NCBI RefSeq assembly: GCF_000372745.1
Contig: NZ_KB889697.1
Span: forward strand, 124,001 to 188,000
Direction of reading: 5' to 3'
Source of the DNA: Embleya scabrispora DSM 41855
Lineage (GTDB): Bacteria; Actinomycetota; Actinomycetes; Streptomycetales; Streptomycetaceae
Length of the DNA stretch: 64,000 nt
Below, one piece after another: positions 16,432-24,443 of the stretch; within the stretch, counting starts at the first letter, position 1; each line of letters starts with the position of its first letter. The position numbers and the translations under genes are program-made. The notes beneath the pieces were generated by a model, which made no database searches, was not told the origin of the DNA, and saw only the letters and a list, made by a program, of their open reading frames with translations.

Positions 16432-16752
16432 TCAGCGCCTGATCGGCAGCGCGAAATCGTCGTCGGCGACGACCCGGTACGTGCTGTTGAGCTGCCACGG
16501 CCCCACCAGGTCCTTGATCCGCTCGGCGCGCCGCTGCTCGCTCGCCCCGATCCGGTCGATCCACTCGGGGATCAGCTCGGGGCTCGCGTCGATCAATGCG
16601 ACCGTCATGAGCTGTTGCGGGTCGGCAAGATCGATCGCGCTGAGCACCCGCCTCGGATCGCCCGCGAACTGCTCGTCCGGAAGCCACGCATCGCGGAAGG
16701 TCGCGTAGTCCACACCGTCGTCGAGCCGCCGTACCATCGCCCCGATCAGCAT
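16432..16752 (-). CDS. Small hypothetical protein under a paired palindromic operator
   Basis: A 106-residue protein, MLIGAMVRRLDDGVDYATFRDAWLPDEQF at its start. The order of strands and helices (VLSAIDLADPQQLMTVALIDAS, then IGASEQRRAERIKDLV) could fit a ferredoxin-like dimeric alpha/beta barrel of the ABM type, but the similarity is weak. AAGGAG precedes ATG 16752 at nine bases. Two CTTAC-type palindromes at 16779-16825 overlap its promoter region, so expression is probably repressed by a TetR-type protein. Two TetR genes lie 1-2 kb away. Confidence 0.7.
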   Translation of the reverse strand: MLIGAMVRRLDDGVDYATFRDAWLPDEQFAGDPRRVLSAIDLADPQQLMTVALIDASPELIPEWIDRIGASEQRRAERIKDLVGPWQLNSTYRVVADDDFALPIRR

Positions 16753-16778
16753 GTTCCCCGTCTCCTTCGGCCGCTTGC

Positions 16779-16825
16779 CTTACGCCGTAAGTGTGGCGCG
16801 AGAACAGCTTGCCTTACGGTGTAAG
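16779..16825. promoter_or_regulatory. Paired 13-base operator-like palindromes
   Basis: Site one is CTTACGCCGTAAG (16779-16791), site two CTTACGGTGTAAG (16813-16825). Each sits in a longer direct repeat beginning GCTTGCCTTACG. Their centres are 34 bases apart, about three helical turns, on one DNA face. They lie 27-73 bases upstream of the start at 16752. CTTAC(N)3GTAAG fits TetR-family sites; the adjacent tandem TetR genes are candidates to bind. Confidence 0.75.
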
Positions 16826-17011
16826 GATGGTCAAGGCGTCACCCGGCCCACCGGCCGGCGCCTTCCCATGCGCCTTCCGATCCGCCGAATCGGTGACATA
16901 CGTGTGGAACGGCTCCGTCGCGGCCATCTGTACGACGCGAGGTCGCACAGGACGCGACGGATCCCCGTTCCTCGATGCCCGATTTCCCGTTTCCAGATTT
17001 CGGAGGCCGAC

Positions 17012-17374
17012 ATGAGCGATCTCGATGCGTACGGCGGCGCGCCCGACAGCACGGACGTACTCGTCGTCACCACCAACGACGTACCGGGCTATCGGGTACA
17101 GCGGGTGATCGGCGAGGTGTTCGGCCTCACCGTGCGCTCCCGCAACATCGGCAGCCAACTCGGCGCGGGTCTCAAGTCGATGGTCGGCGGCGAGCTGCGC
17201 GGCCTGACCAAGACCCTGGTGCAAAGCCGTACGGAGGCCGCCGAACGACTCGTGGAACAGGCGCGCGGCCGGGGAGCCAACGCGATCCTGGCAATGCGGT
17301 ACGACGTCACCGACGCGGGAAACGGAACGGAGATCTGCGCGTACGGCACGGCCGTGGTGCTGGTGCAGGCGTAG
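17012..17374 (+). CDS. YbjQ-family (UPF0145) heavy-metal-binding domain protein
   Basis: A 120-residue protein. After a short start (MSDLDAYGGAPDS) it has the YbjQ core: VLVVTTNDVPGYRVQRVIGEVFGLTVRSRN, then LGAGLKSMVGGELRGLTKTLVQSRTEAAERLVEQARGRGANAILAMRYD and a last strand EICAYGTAVVL. The fold forms pentamers; a metal-related role is only inferred from sequence databases. CGGAGG lies seven bases before ATG 17012. It is monocistronic. Confidence 0.92.
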   Translation: MSDLDAYGGAPDSTDVLVVTTNDVPGYRVQRVIGEVFGLTVRSRNIGSQLGAGLKSMVGGELRGLTKTLVQSRTEAAERLVEQARGRGANAILAMRYDVTDAGNGTEICAYGTAVVLVQA

Positions 17375-17452
17375 TTCGACCGGGCGCGGCGCAGTCCGGC
17401 CGGGTCCCGCGAGCCCGCCCCGGCCCGACGGGGCGGCCGGCCCGGGAAACGC

Positions 17453-18043
17453 CTACTCGACACCGGCCAGCAGCGCCGCGACCGCCAGCGCGAAACGTTC
17501 GTCGTGGTCGGCCTGCGTACCCAGGCCCGCCGCCAATGCCGCAGCCAGGCAGGGGAATTCGGCGACGTCCTGCGGAGTGGTCCGCGCCGGCGAGTCGGCC
17601 GGGTCCAGCTCCGCCAACGTGTGCCCGATCACGAACGTGGTCACCGCGTTGAGCAGTTGGCACGCGCGAAGTGGCGCGAAGCCCTCGGCCACCAGCGCCG
17701 CGGCGGCACGTTCGACGGCGGCCAGGGCATCCGGCGTGGCGACCGGGCGGGTGGCCACGAGGGGAACGACGGCCGGGTGGCGCAACAGTTCGGCGCGGAA
17801 CGCATGGGCGAATCCGGCGAGCCACACCGTACGCGGCCCGACCGGTTCCGGCGACACACTCGCGACGATCCGCTCGACCAGGCCGTCCAGGACGGCGTCC
17901 TTGTTCGGCACGTAGTGGTACAGGGTCATCGCCTCGACGCCGAGCTCGGCGCCGATCCGACGCATCGACAGCTTTGCGATGCCGTCCCGATCGGCAAGCG
18001 CGAGCGCGGCGTCCAGGACCTGCGCGCGGGAGAGTCGTCCCAT
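17453..18043 (-). CDS. TetR-family regulator (first of a tandem pair, downstream gene)
   Basis: A 196-residue repressor. The DNA-binding domain spans residues 3-50: LSRAQVLDAALALADRDGIAKLSMRRIGAELGVEAMTLYHYVPNKDAVLDGL, in which LYHYVPNK is the TetR recognition/turn signature. The C-terminal part resembles the TetR_C (tetracycline-repressor-like) ligand domain. ATG 18043 lies five bases after the stop of the second TetR gene, so the two are coupled. A candidate target is the palindrome pair at 16779-16825. Confidence 0.9.
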   Translation of the reverse strand: MGRLSRAQVLDAALALADRDGIAKLSMRRIGAELGVEAMTLYHYVPNKDAVLDGLVERIVASVSPEPVGPRTVWLAGFAHAFRAELLRHPAVVPLVATRPVATPDALAAVERAAAALVAEGFAPLRACQLLNAVTTFVIGHTLAELDPADSPARTTPQDVAEFPCLAAALAAGLGTQADHDERFALAVAALLAGVE

Positions 18044-18048
18044 CGGGG

Positions 18049-18747
18049 TCAGTCCAGTCCGAGCAGGTCGGCATGCCGCTCGACCGCGTACTCGAAGAAC
18101 CGGTCGGCGGGGTCGACGCTGCCCGCGAGTTGGCCGAACAACTCGAAGCCGACGATGCCGAACACGCCGGTCCAGGCGAACAGGGCGCGAGCCAGGGCCG
18201 GCGGTGGCACGTCCAACCCGTTCGCGTCCACCACCGTTTGGAGCTGCGCGGCGAGTGGGCCGGGGAGGGCGGACGCGCCGGAGGGCCCGGCGAGGTCCCG
18301 ACCCGAGTCGCGCAGGATGCGCAGAAGCGCGAACGGGACGCGCGCGAACGGGGCCAAGGTCTGCTCCGGTGCCTGGTAGCCGGGAACCGGGGAGCCGTAG
18401 ATGAGCGCGTACTCGTGCGGATGCTCGCGCGCCCAGCCGCGGACCGCCTGGCACAGTCCGCGCCAGGCGACGCGCGGGTGCTCGGCGGGGGCCGCGGCCT
18501 CGACGGCGTGCTCGACCCGCTCGCCCACCGCGTTGTACGCGTCGACGATCAGCGCGGTCAGGAGGTCGTCTCGGCTCGGGAAGTACCGATACAGCGCGGA
18601 CGAGGCCATGCCGAGTTCGCGGGCCACGGCGCGCAGCGACAACTGCTGGGCACCCTGGGCGGCGAGGTGCCGGCGCGCGGCCGACTTGATCTCGTGGGCG
18701 AGTTCGGCTCTGGCACGATCGCGCGCCGTACGCGTGGCTCCGGTCAT
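18049..18747 (-). CDS. TetR-family regulator (upstream gene of the tandem pair)
   Basis: A 232-residue regulator. The helix-turn-helix region is IKSAARRHLAAQGAQQLSLRAVARELGMASSALYRYFPSRDDLLTALI. The C-terminal domain includes WRGLCQAVRGWAREHPHEYALIYGSPVPGYQAP, the pattern of the TetR_C WHG family (Trp/His/Gly motif, here WAREHPHEYALIYGSPVPGY), common in streptomycetes. ATG 18747 is chosen over an upstream extension that lacks a ribosome binding site. It shares an operon with the other TetR gene. Confidence 0.92.
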   Translation of the reverse strand: MTGATRTARDRARAELAHEIKSAARRHLAAQGAQQLSLRAVARELGMASSALYRYFPSRDDLLTALIVDAYNAVGERVEHAVEAAAPAEHPRVAWRGLCQAVRGWAREHPHEYALIYGSPVPGYQAPEQTLAPFARVPFALLRILRDSGRDLAGPSGASALPGPLAAQLQTVVDANGLDVPPPALARALFAWTGVFGIVGFELFGQLAGSVDPADRFFEYAVERHADLLGLD

Positions 18748-19094
18748 CCGGCCAGTGTGCCAGACCCCAGAGCACTGCACCCAAACGAGAGCACTGATCT
18801 CGCACGCTCCCTCGACCCCCGAGCCGAACCACGCCTACCCCCGTACCGCCCCCGCCCCTCCCCCGCCCTCGACCCCACCGCGACCCGCGCCGACCCCCAC
18901 CCCGTGTCCCACCCCGTCGCGTGCCCGCGCGCACCCCCCGTTCACCCGCGCCCCCCCGCACGCCCCGTCGTGAGCTCGCGTGCCGAGCGGGCCAACCGGC
19001 CAACCGGTCCGATATGTCGACCATGGCCGGTCGATACCCCTAACCTTCAGATGCGTGGTGGTCCACCCAAATGAGCTCGGCCGGGGAGGCACAC
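18748..19094. promoter_or_regulatory. Divergent, C-rich spacer
   Basis: This 347-base gap separates the TetR pair (minus) from the caspase-like gene (plus). The middle (18,780-18,970) is very C-rich on the plus strand with runs of C. GGGGAGG at the right end is the ribosome binding site for ATG 19095. No palindromic operator stood out. Confidence 0.4.
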
Positions 19095-21350
19095 ATGACC
19101 GAACGTGGTGGGCGGGTCATCCGGGTCCCGTCGGAGCGCGGGCAGTTGCTGCTTGTGGAGGGTGGTAGATCCGGGCGAGGGCGACGGTCGGACGGCGGGA
19201 GTAACCTGGTCGCGATGTCGGCCCTGACGCCTCATCAACTCTTTCCGGACGCGGCCGCCGACGTGGTCCAGTTGCCGGACGCGGTGCAGCCGCACGCGGT
19301 TCGGGCCTACCTTCAGGCCGCCGGCGCGGTGGACGGACCGGTGATCGTCTATCTGACCGGGCGCCTCCTGTTCGACCGTCGACGCCGCGAACTGCACCTC
19401 GGCCTGCGTGATTCGACGCCCGGCTCGGTGCGCTACGACGGGCTTCCGTGGTCCTGGGTGGTCGAGCTGTTGGGTCCTCGGCCGGCCGAGAACACCCTGG
19501 TGATCTGCGATCTGACGGCGGGGCGGGAATCCTGGGAGGCGGCCCGCGAACGGGCGCACGAGTTGTGCCAGGGCATCCCGCTGTGGGGCGTGTTGAACCC
19601 GCCGGACGTCAAGGGTCCGCCGCACCCGTTCACCCGCGCGCTGGTGGCCGCGCTCGCGCAGGGCTTTCCCGAACTCCCGGACCCGGTACCGGCCGAGGAG
19701 ATCCACCCGCTGCTCGCCGAGCGGGCCCGACTGGCGCGGGACACCGTCGAGTTCGCGCCGTCCGCCGGCTCACTCGCACTGGCCAACTGCTCCCCGGAGG
19801 CCCGTCCGCCGACCCTGCGTACGGCCGTTCGCCGGCTCAAGGCGGTCACGCCGCGCGGCAACGGCGCCGCCGGTACCGGGATCTCGGCACTGTCCGCCGT
19901 GCCGCCCAACGGGATGACCCCGGCCCAGCGTTCCGGTCTGCGTGGCTCGGGCGTGGTCGGTGGCGGAGTCGATCCCGAGCCCGCCGAGCGACGGCCGGCG
20001 ACCACCGACCCACGCGCCGAACCCGACGCGCACCAGGACACCCGCCCGCGCGACGAATCCGGCGTCGGCCGGCGCGCCTTGGGGCTGGTCCGTTCCGTAC
20101 TCGCCGCCGGGCCGGACGACGAGCCCGAGGTGCCCGGTACCAGCCTGCGCGACGCGCTGCGAGCCGGTGTCGCCAGGCCGGGCAGCCGACCGCCGGCCCA
20201 GCCCGCCCGCAACGACGGCGCGCCGCCGCCGACCGGTCGTGGCGCCGCCGGCCAGGCCGCTCGTGGCAAGCCGCGCCCGCCCACCAAGTCCGCGCTGCTC
20301 GACCGCGAACCGGAGTTCCCCGGCCCGGCCGACCGCCGTACGAGCGGACCCGCGCACGACTCCGCGGCCGGCCCCGCCGACCGCTCCGCACGCGGCTCCG
20401 CGAACGGCCCCGCGAGCATCGCGAGTCGACTCGCACCCCGCACGACGACCGACGCCACACCGAACCGCCGTGCGACCGGCTCCGCGCCGCGCCCGCATCC
20501 CGAGCCGCCGCCCCCGCCACTACCGCCTCGGATAACCGTGCGAATCCAGGCGACCGACGCGAGTGCGCTGACCCCGACGCCCGCGCGTCGTCCGCCGACC
20601 ACGAGTCCCACCCAATTACCCCCGGCGCTCGCGCCGAACCGAGGGTTCGGACCGGGCCGGCCGACGTCGATGCCGGTACGCGGCCGAGCCGTTGCGCCGT
20701 CCCCCGCCCGGCGGGCGCTGTCGCAGGGCGCATCGGCCGCGGGCGCGTTGATCCGACCGGCGGACGTACTGCCCACCTACTGGAACGAGTTGGCCGCCAT
20801 CCGCCACGCGGCGGACACCGGGCGCGGCATGGAGGCGTGGCAGAAGGCCGCCGAACTCGGCATGCACATGGAGCGGTTGGTCGGCCCGACCCATCCCGGC
20901 ACGCTGGACGCCCAGGCCATGCTGGCGTTCGTGAGCGCCGGACTGGGTCGGGTCGCGGACGCGGTATTGATCTATTGCCAGGTCGCCGAGCGCGGCGCGG
21001 AGGCGGTCGGCCCACAACACCCGAGTACAGTCGCCGCTGCGGACAACGCGCTCAAGGTGTGGCTGCGGGTGCCCGACGCCCAGGAGTCGGTACGGCTCGG
21101 GCCCGCCGTCGTGGCGATGCGCGAACGTGTTCCGGGCCCGGCGAACCGGGGCCTGGAGACCGCTCGGGCACACCTGACCCGGATGCGGTTCATCCTCGAC
21201 CCGGCGGCGGCGGACCCCCGCCCACGGCCCGAACACCGGCCCGAGGCCCCGTCCGACCCACTCGACCCGGCCCACCCCGACGCCGATCCCGCCCGCAGGC
21301 CGACCCAGGTCCGAGGCGCCCCCGTACGCCGCCGACACGCGAAGACCTGA
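19095..21350 (+). CDS. Large protein with degenerate caspase-like domain and TPR-like C-terminus
   Basis: A 751-residue cytoplasmic protein. Residues ~40-220 have the outline of a caspase/EACC1-type domain: DGPVIVYLTGRLLFDRRRRELHLGLRDST, WVVELLGPRPAENTLVICDLTAG, then GIPLWGVLNPPDVKG. The catalytic HG (normally YFSGHG) reads YLTGRL and the DxCxSG motif reads CDLTAG, so both catalytic residues look lost. Residues ~250-560 are disordered and Pro/Arg/Ala-rich. Residues ~565-700 form TPR-like helices (YWNELAAIRHAADTGRGMEAWQKAAELG, PGTLDAQAMLAFVSAGLGRVADA). ATG 19095 has GGGGAGG upstream. The domain call is tentative. Confidence 0.75.
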   Translation: MTERGGRVIRVPSERGQLLLVEGGRSGRGRRSDGGSNLVAMSALTPHQLFPDAAADVVQLPDAVQPHAVRAYLQAAGAVDGPVIVYLTGRLLFDRRRRELHLGLRDSTPGSVRYDGLPWSWVVELLGPRPAENTLVICDLTAGRESWEAARERAHELCQGIPLWGVLNPPDVKGPPHPFTRALVAALAQGFPELPDPVPAEEIHPLLAERARLARDTVEFAPSAGSLALANCSPEARPPTLRTAVRRLKAVTPRGNGAAGTGISALSAVPPNGMTPAQRSGLRGSGVVGGGVDPEPAERRPATTDPRAEPDAHQDTRPRDESGVGRRALGLVRSVLAAGPDDEPEVPGTSLRDALRAGVARPGSRPPAQPARNDGAPPPTGRGAAGQAARGKPRPPTKSALLDREPEFPGPADRRTSGPAHDSAAGPADRSARGSANGPASIASRLAPRTTTDATPNRRATGSAPRPHPEPPPPPLPPRITVRIQATDASALTPTPARRPPTTSPTQLPPALAPNRGFGPGRPTSMPVRGRAVAPSPARRALSQGASAAGALIRPADVLPTYWNELAAIRHAADTGRGMEAWQKAAELGMHMERLVGPTHPGTLDAQAMLAFVSAGLGRVADAVLIYCQVAERGAEAVGPQHPSTVAAADNALKVWLRVPDAQESVRLGPAVVAMRERVPGPANRGLETARAHLTRMRFILDPAAADPRPRPEHRPEAPSDPLDPAHPDADPARRPTQVRGAPVRRRHAKT

Positions 21351-21815
21351 GCCGCCGCCCGACATTCACGCGGTCCCGTACCGGGCTCCCGTCGTCGCGC
21401 GCCCCGCGAAGCCGTGGGCGGCCTCCGTGCGCCCGACCGAAGAGCCCGCGCGCGGCCCGACCACCGGCTACCGGTCACGCTCGCCCCGCCCGCGCCCGAC
21501 CCGCCGGCGCCCATCCCGACTCGCGTGCCGCCCCGCTCCCGCGCAACGTACCCTTCCCTTCGCAACCGCCGTCGTCGGCACGCGCGTTCGACCCGCCGTG
21601 TCCGCCCAGGTACGGCCGTTGCGCGCGGTCGAAATCGCAACCCGTTCCATTTCTTGGCGTTCGCTCTGGTAGCGGGCTACCGGCCGGTACTAAGGTCACT
21701 CCACGCGTTGGCCCGGGGGGCCGTCCCTTCCCCCTGGTCCGACGTATTCGCACGGCCGCGTTTCCCCTCACCACCCCCCTGTACCTCGATAGACCCACGC
21801 TCGTCGAGGAGCCGC
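21351..21815. other. Spacer before the MFS gene
   Basis: These 465 bases hold no supported gene. Composition loosens at 21,630-21,720, with TTGGCGTTCG and GGTACTAAGG, which is where a promoter for the MFS gene might lie. CGAGGAGC near 21,806 is its ribosome binding site. Confidence 0.4.
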
Positions 21816-23567
21816 ATGTCTGCCACCACGTCCCCATCGGGCCCGTCTGCCGCGAGCGATCCCGACCCCGCACCGTCGTCACCTCCCGGCCCGCTGCCCG
21901 CACTGCTCCGCGGCCTGTGGCACCGCCGGTTGGATCGCTACCCGGCCAACGGCGCGCGGATCTTCTACCTGTCCATCGTGGTCATCGGCTCGGTGATCCT
22001 CTACTACGAGCTGTACATCCAGTACGCGGTCTCCACGCTGCTGATGCACGAGTACGGCATGACCTTCATGTACGCGACGATGATCTCGGTCGTCGGCAAC
22101 GCGGTCGGCGCGTTCGCCTCGCTGCTGGCCGGCCTCGCCGACCGATGGGGTCGGGCCAACCTGGTCGTGTACGGCCTGGCGTCGACCGGTGTGCTCGTGC
22201 TGTTCGCGTTGCCCAACGCGCAGAGCAAGGGCTGGTTCATGTTCTTCATGGCCCTGGTGAACATCGTCGAGGGCATGGCCCTGGTCGCCACGCCGGCGCT
22301 GATCCGCGACTTCTCGCCGCAGGTGGGCCGAGCGGGCGCGATGGGCTTTTGGACGCTGGGCCCGATCATCGGCAGCCTGGTGGTCACCTCGGTCAGCAGC
22401 AACACGCTGGACACCAGCGGTTGGCAGGACGAGTTCCGGTACGCGGGCATCGCCGGCCTGGTCGTGTTCGTGATCGCGCTGTTCGGGCTGCGCGAGTTGT
22501 CCCCGGCGCTGCGCGATCAGCTCATGGTCTCGCTGCGCGACAAGGCGCTGATCGAGGCCAGGGCCCGCGGCCTGGACGTGGAGGCCGCGCAGAAGAACCA
22601 CTGGCGGCAGATGATGCGGCTGGACATCCTCGCGCCCGCGCTGGGGATCAGCCTGCACCTGATGTTCTACTACACGGTCGTCGGCAACCTGGTCGTCTAC
22701 TACTCGACCGTCTACGGGTACTCCGAGCAGCGGACCAACGCGCTGGCCAACTGGTACTGGGGCGCCAACGCGATCGCGCTCGTCGTGGTCGGCATCGCGT
22801 CCGACCTGACCCGGGTGCGCAAGCCGTTCATGATCGTGGGCGGCGTGGGCACGGTGGTGTTCACGTTCCTGTTCGCGCTGACCACGGACAAGCCGGACAC
22901 GGGCTACTACACGTTCGCGTGGCTCCTGGTCGGCATCGGTGTGTGCAGCGGGCTGACCTACGCGCCGTGGATGGCCGGTTACACCGAGACCGTCGAGAAG
23001 CACAACCCGGCGGCCACCGCGACGGGGCTGGCGGTGTGGGGCTGGATCATCCGGATCGTGGTGTCGGTGTCGGCGGTGTTCACGCCGGTGATCGTCACGT
23101 CGGCGACGCCGCTGGTGAACCACGGCGAAGAGGTGGTCGCGGCGCAGGCGGACGCCGGTCCCGCGCTGGAGTTGGTGCAGAAGGATCCCGAGCTGTTCAT
23201 CCAGCTGTCCAAGTTCCCCAACCGTGCGTCGATCCCGATCGAATTGCAGATCAAGGCGTTGCAGCTGGCCGGCGGCGACCTCGCCAAGCTGGATCTGGTC
23301 GAGCAGAAGCAGAAGTCGCTGGGGATCCTGATCGACCACGGCGAGGAAGTACAGAAGGCGAAGGACCGCGCGAGCGACGAGTGGATGCGCTGGTGGTGGC
23401 TGACCCTGGCGTGTCAGGCGCTGTTCATCCCGTGCGTGTTCGTGATGGCCGGCCGTTGGAGTCCGCGCAAGGCGCGGGAGGACGAGCAGGCACACGCACG
23501 TCGGGTCGAGGAGGAATTGGCGGCACTGGGTGTCGACGGTTCACCGGGCCTGGCGAAGACCGGCTGA
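21816..23567 (+). CDS. MFS transporter
   Basis: A 583-residue permease with an N-terminal Pro/Ser-rich tail (~35 residues) and about twelve membrane helices, starting ARIFYLSIVVIGSVILYYEL. The MFS loop 2-3 signature appears as GLADRWGRANLVV. A hydrophilic insertion of about 100 residues (NHGEEVVAAQADAGPALELVQKDPEL to DRASDEWMRW) sits before the last helix, which is unusual for the family. Substrate is unknown; carboxylate transporters of the MHS type are a possibility. GAGGA precedes ATG 21816. A shared terminator separates it from the convergent cold-shock gene. Confidence 0.9.
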   Translation: MSATTSPSGPSAASDPDPAPSSPPGPLPALLRGLWHRRLDRYPANGARIFYLSIVVIGSVILYYELYIQYAVSTLLMHEYGMTFMYATMISVVGNAVGAFASLLAGLADRWGRANLVVYGLASTGVLVLFALPNAQSKGWFMFFMALVNIVEGMALVATPALIRDFSPQVGRAGAMGFWTLGPIIGSLVVTSVSSNTLDTSGWQDEFRYAGIAGLVVFVIALFGLRELSPALRDQLMVSLRDKALIEARARGLDVEAAQKNHWRQMMRLDILAPALGISLHLMFYYTVVGNLVVYYSTVYGYSEQRTNALANWYWGANAIALVVVGIASDLTRVRKPFMIVGGVGTVVFTFLFALTTDKPDTGYYTFAWLLVGIGVCSGLTYAPWMAGYTETVEKHNPAATATGLAVWGWIIRIVVSVSAVFTPVIVTSATPLVNHGEEVVAAQADAGPALELVQKDPELFIQLSKFPNRASIPIELQIKALQLAGGDLAKLDLVEQKQKSLGILIDHGEEVQKAKDRASDEWMRWWWLTLACQALFIPCVFVMAGRWSPRKAREDEQAHARRVEEELAALGVDGSPGLAKTG

Positions 23568-23673
23568 CCGGAAGCGGACTGCCCGGCGCGGACGCAACCC
23601 GTCCGCCCGGGCGGCCACCGTCCGAGGGGTCACCTTCCACACCGGAGAACCCGAGGAGACGTCAAGGAAAACG

Positions 23674-23716
23674 CCGAGGGCCGGCGCCGCACAAAAAGTG
23701 CGGCACCGGCCCTCGG
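23674..23716. terminator. Strong bidirectional terminator hairpin
   Basis: The arms CCGAGGGCCGG-C-GCCGCAC and GTGCGGC-A-CCGGCCCTCGG flank the loop AAAAA, giving 18 pairs with one mismatch. It lies between the convergent MFS and cold-shock genes and should stop both transcripts. Confidence 0.9.
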
Positions 23717-23735
23717 TCGTGCTGATCGGTGAGGA

Positions 23736-23939
23736 TCAGAGGCGGTTGATGTTCTCCGCCTGGAGGCCCTTCTGGCCCTGCACGACGTCGAATTCGACGG
23801 CTTCGCCCTCGACGAGCTCACGGTAGCCGTTGCCCTGAATCGCGGAGAAGTGGGCGAAGACGTCGTCGCCGCCACCGTCCTGCGCGATGAAGCCGAAGCC
23901 CTTTTCCGAGTTGAACCACTTCACGGTTCCGGTAGCCAT
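23736..23939 (-). CDS. Cold-shock protein, CspA family
   Basis: A 67-residue OB-fold nucleic-acid-binding protein. It starts [18 protein letters not shown] (RNP1 core KGFGFI) and carries [10 protein letters not shown] as RNP2, ending [10 protein letters not shown]. This is the standard length for the family. GGGAGAAAAAT precedes ATG 23939. A long leader with two hairpins lies upstream (24016-24068), as is usual for csp genes whose mRNA structure responds to temperature. Confidence 0.97.
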   Translation of the reverse strand: MATGTVKWFNSEKGFGFIAQDGGGDDVFAHFSAIQGNGYRELVEGEAVEFDVVQGQKGLQAENINRL

Positions 23940-24015
23940 ATTTTTCTCCCTACATGTGGGCCGATGAACGAATCCACACTTCGTGAATCCGGGCGTCGCC
24001 GCGTTTTTCGCCCTC

Positions 24016-24068
24016 ATTTCGGAAGCTACCGAAATGCAAAATGCACCTGTAGTGAACAGCTCTACAGG
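24016..24068 (-). promoter_or_regulatory. Two hairpins in the cold-shock gene leader
   Basis: Hairpin one is ATTTCGG-AAGCTA-CCGAAAT (24016-24035), hairpin two CCTGTAG-9 bases-CTACAGG (24046-24068), both seven base pairs. They lie 77-129 bases upstream of the csp start codon and, if transcribed, would form a structured 5' leader. Promoter boxes were not identified. The rest of 23,940-24,443 holds no gene. Confidence 0.55.
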
Positions 24069-24443
24069 CGCACTCAGAAGATGATGCGAACCACAACTGC
24101 AACAGGTCTCAGACTAACACAGGATCCGGCCGAGATCGAGTCCTACCGCAAAACGGCAGGCTCCGACCGCTTCGCACCGCATCCTGCCCGCCCGATGTCC
24201 GGGTCGTGATCGGCGCAACATCGAGATGCCCGGGATGGGCGGCCCGCGCGCTCTACCCTCCCGTGGCGGATTCCAAACCGGCAAACCCGGAGACATCGCG
24301 TCGCACGGGGTGTCGCCCGGATCCCACCGAACCGGCCGCGTCCACCCGTGTCCGTACTCACCCCGCCCGCGCGCGCCCGCGCGGGACAGTCCGGTGGGAT
24401 CCGGGTCCGCGTGGGCCCACCTTCGTTGTGTGTGAGGGGCAAG

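Noticed and set aside
19448..23725. Very long plus-strand open frame across the caspase-like and MFS genes
   Set aside because: It is an Arg/Pro-rich shadow frame typical of high-GC DNA; the real genes are in other frames with domains and ribosome binding sites.
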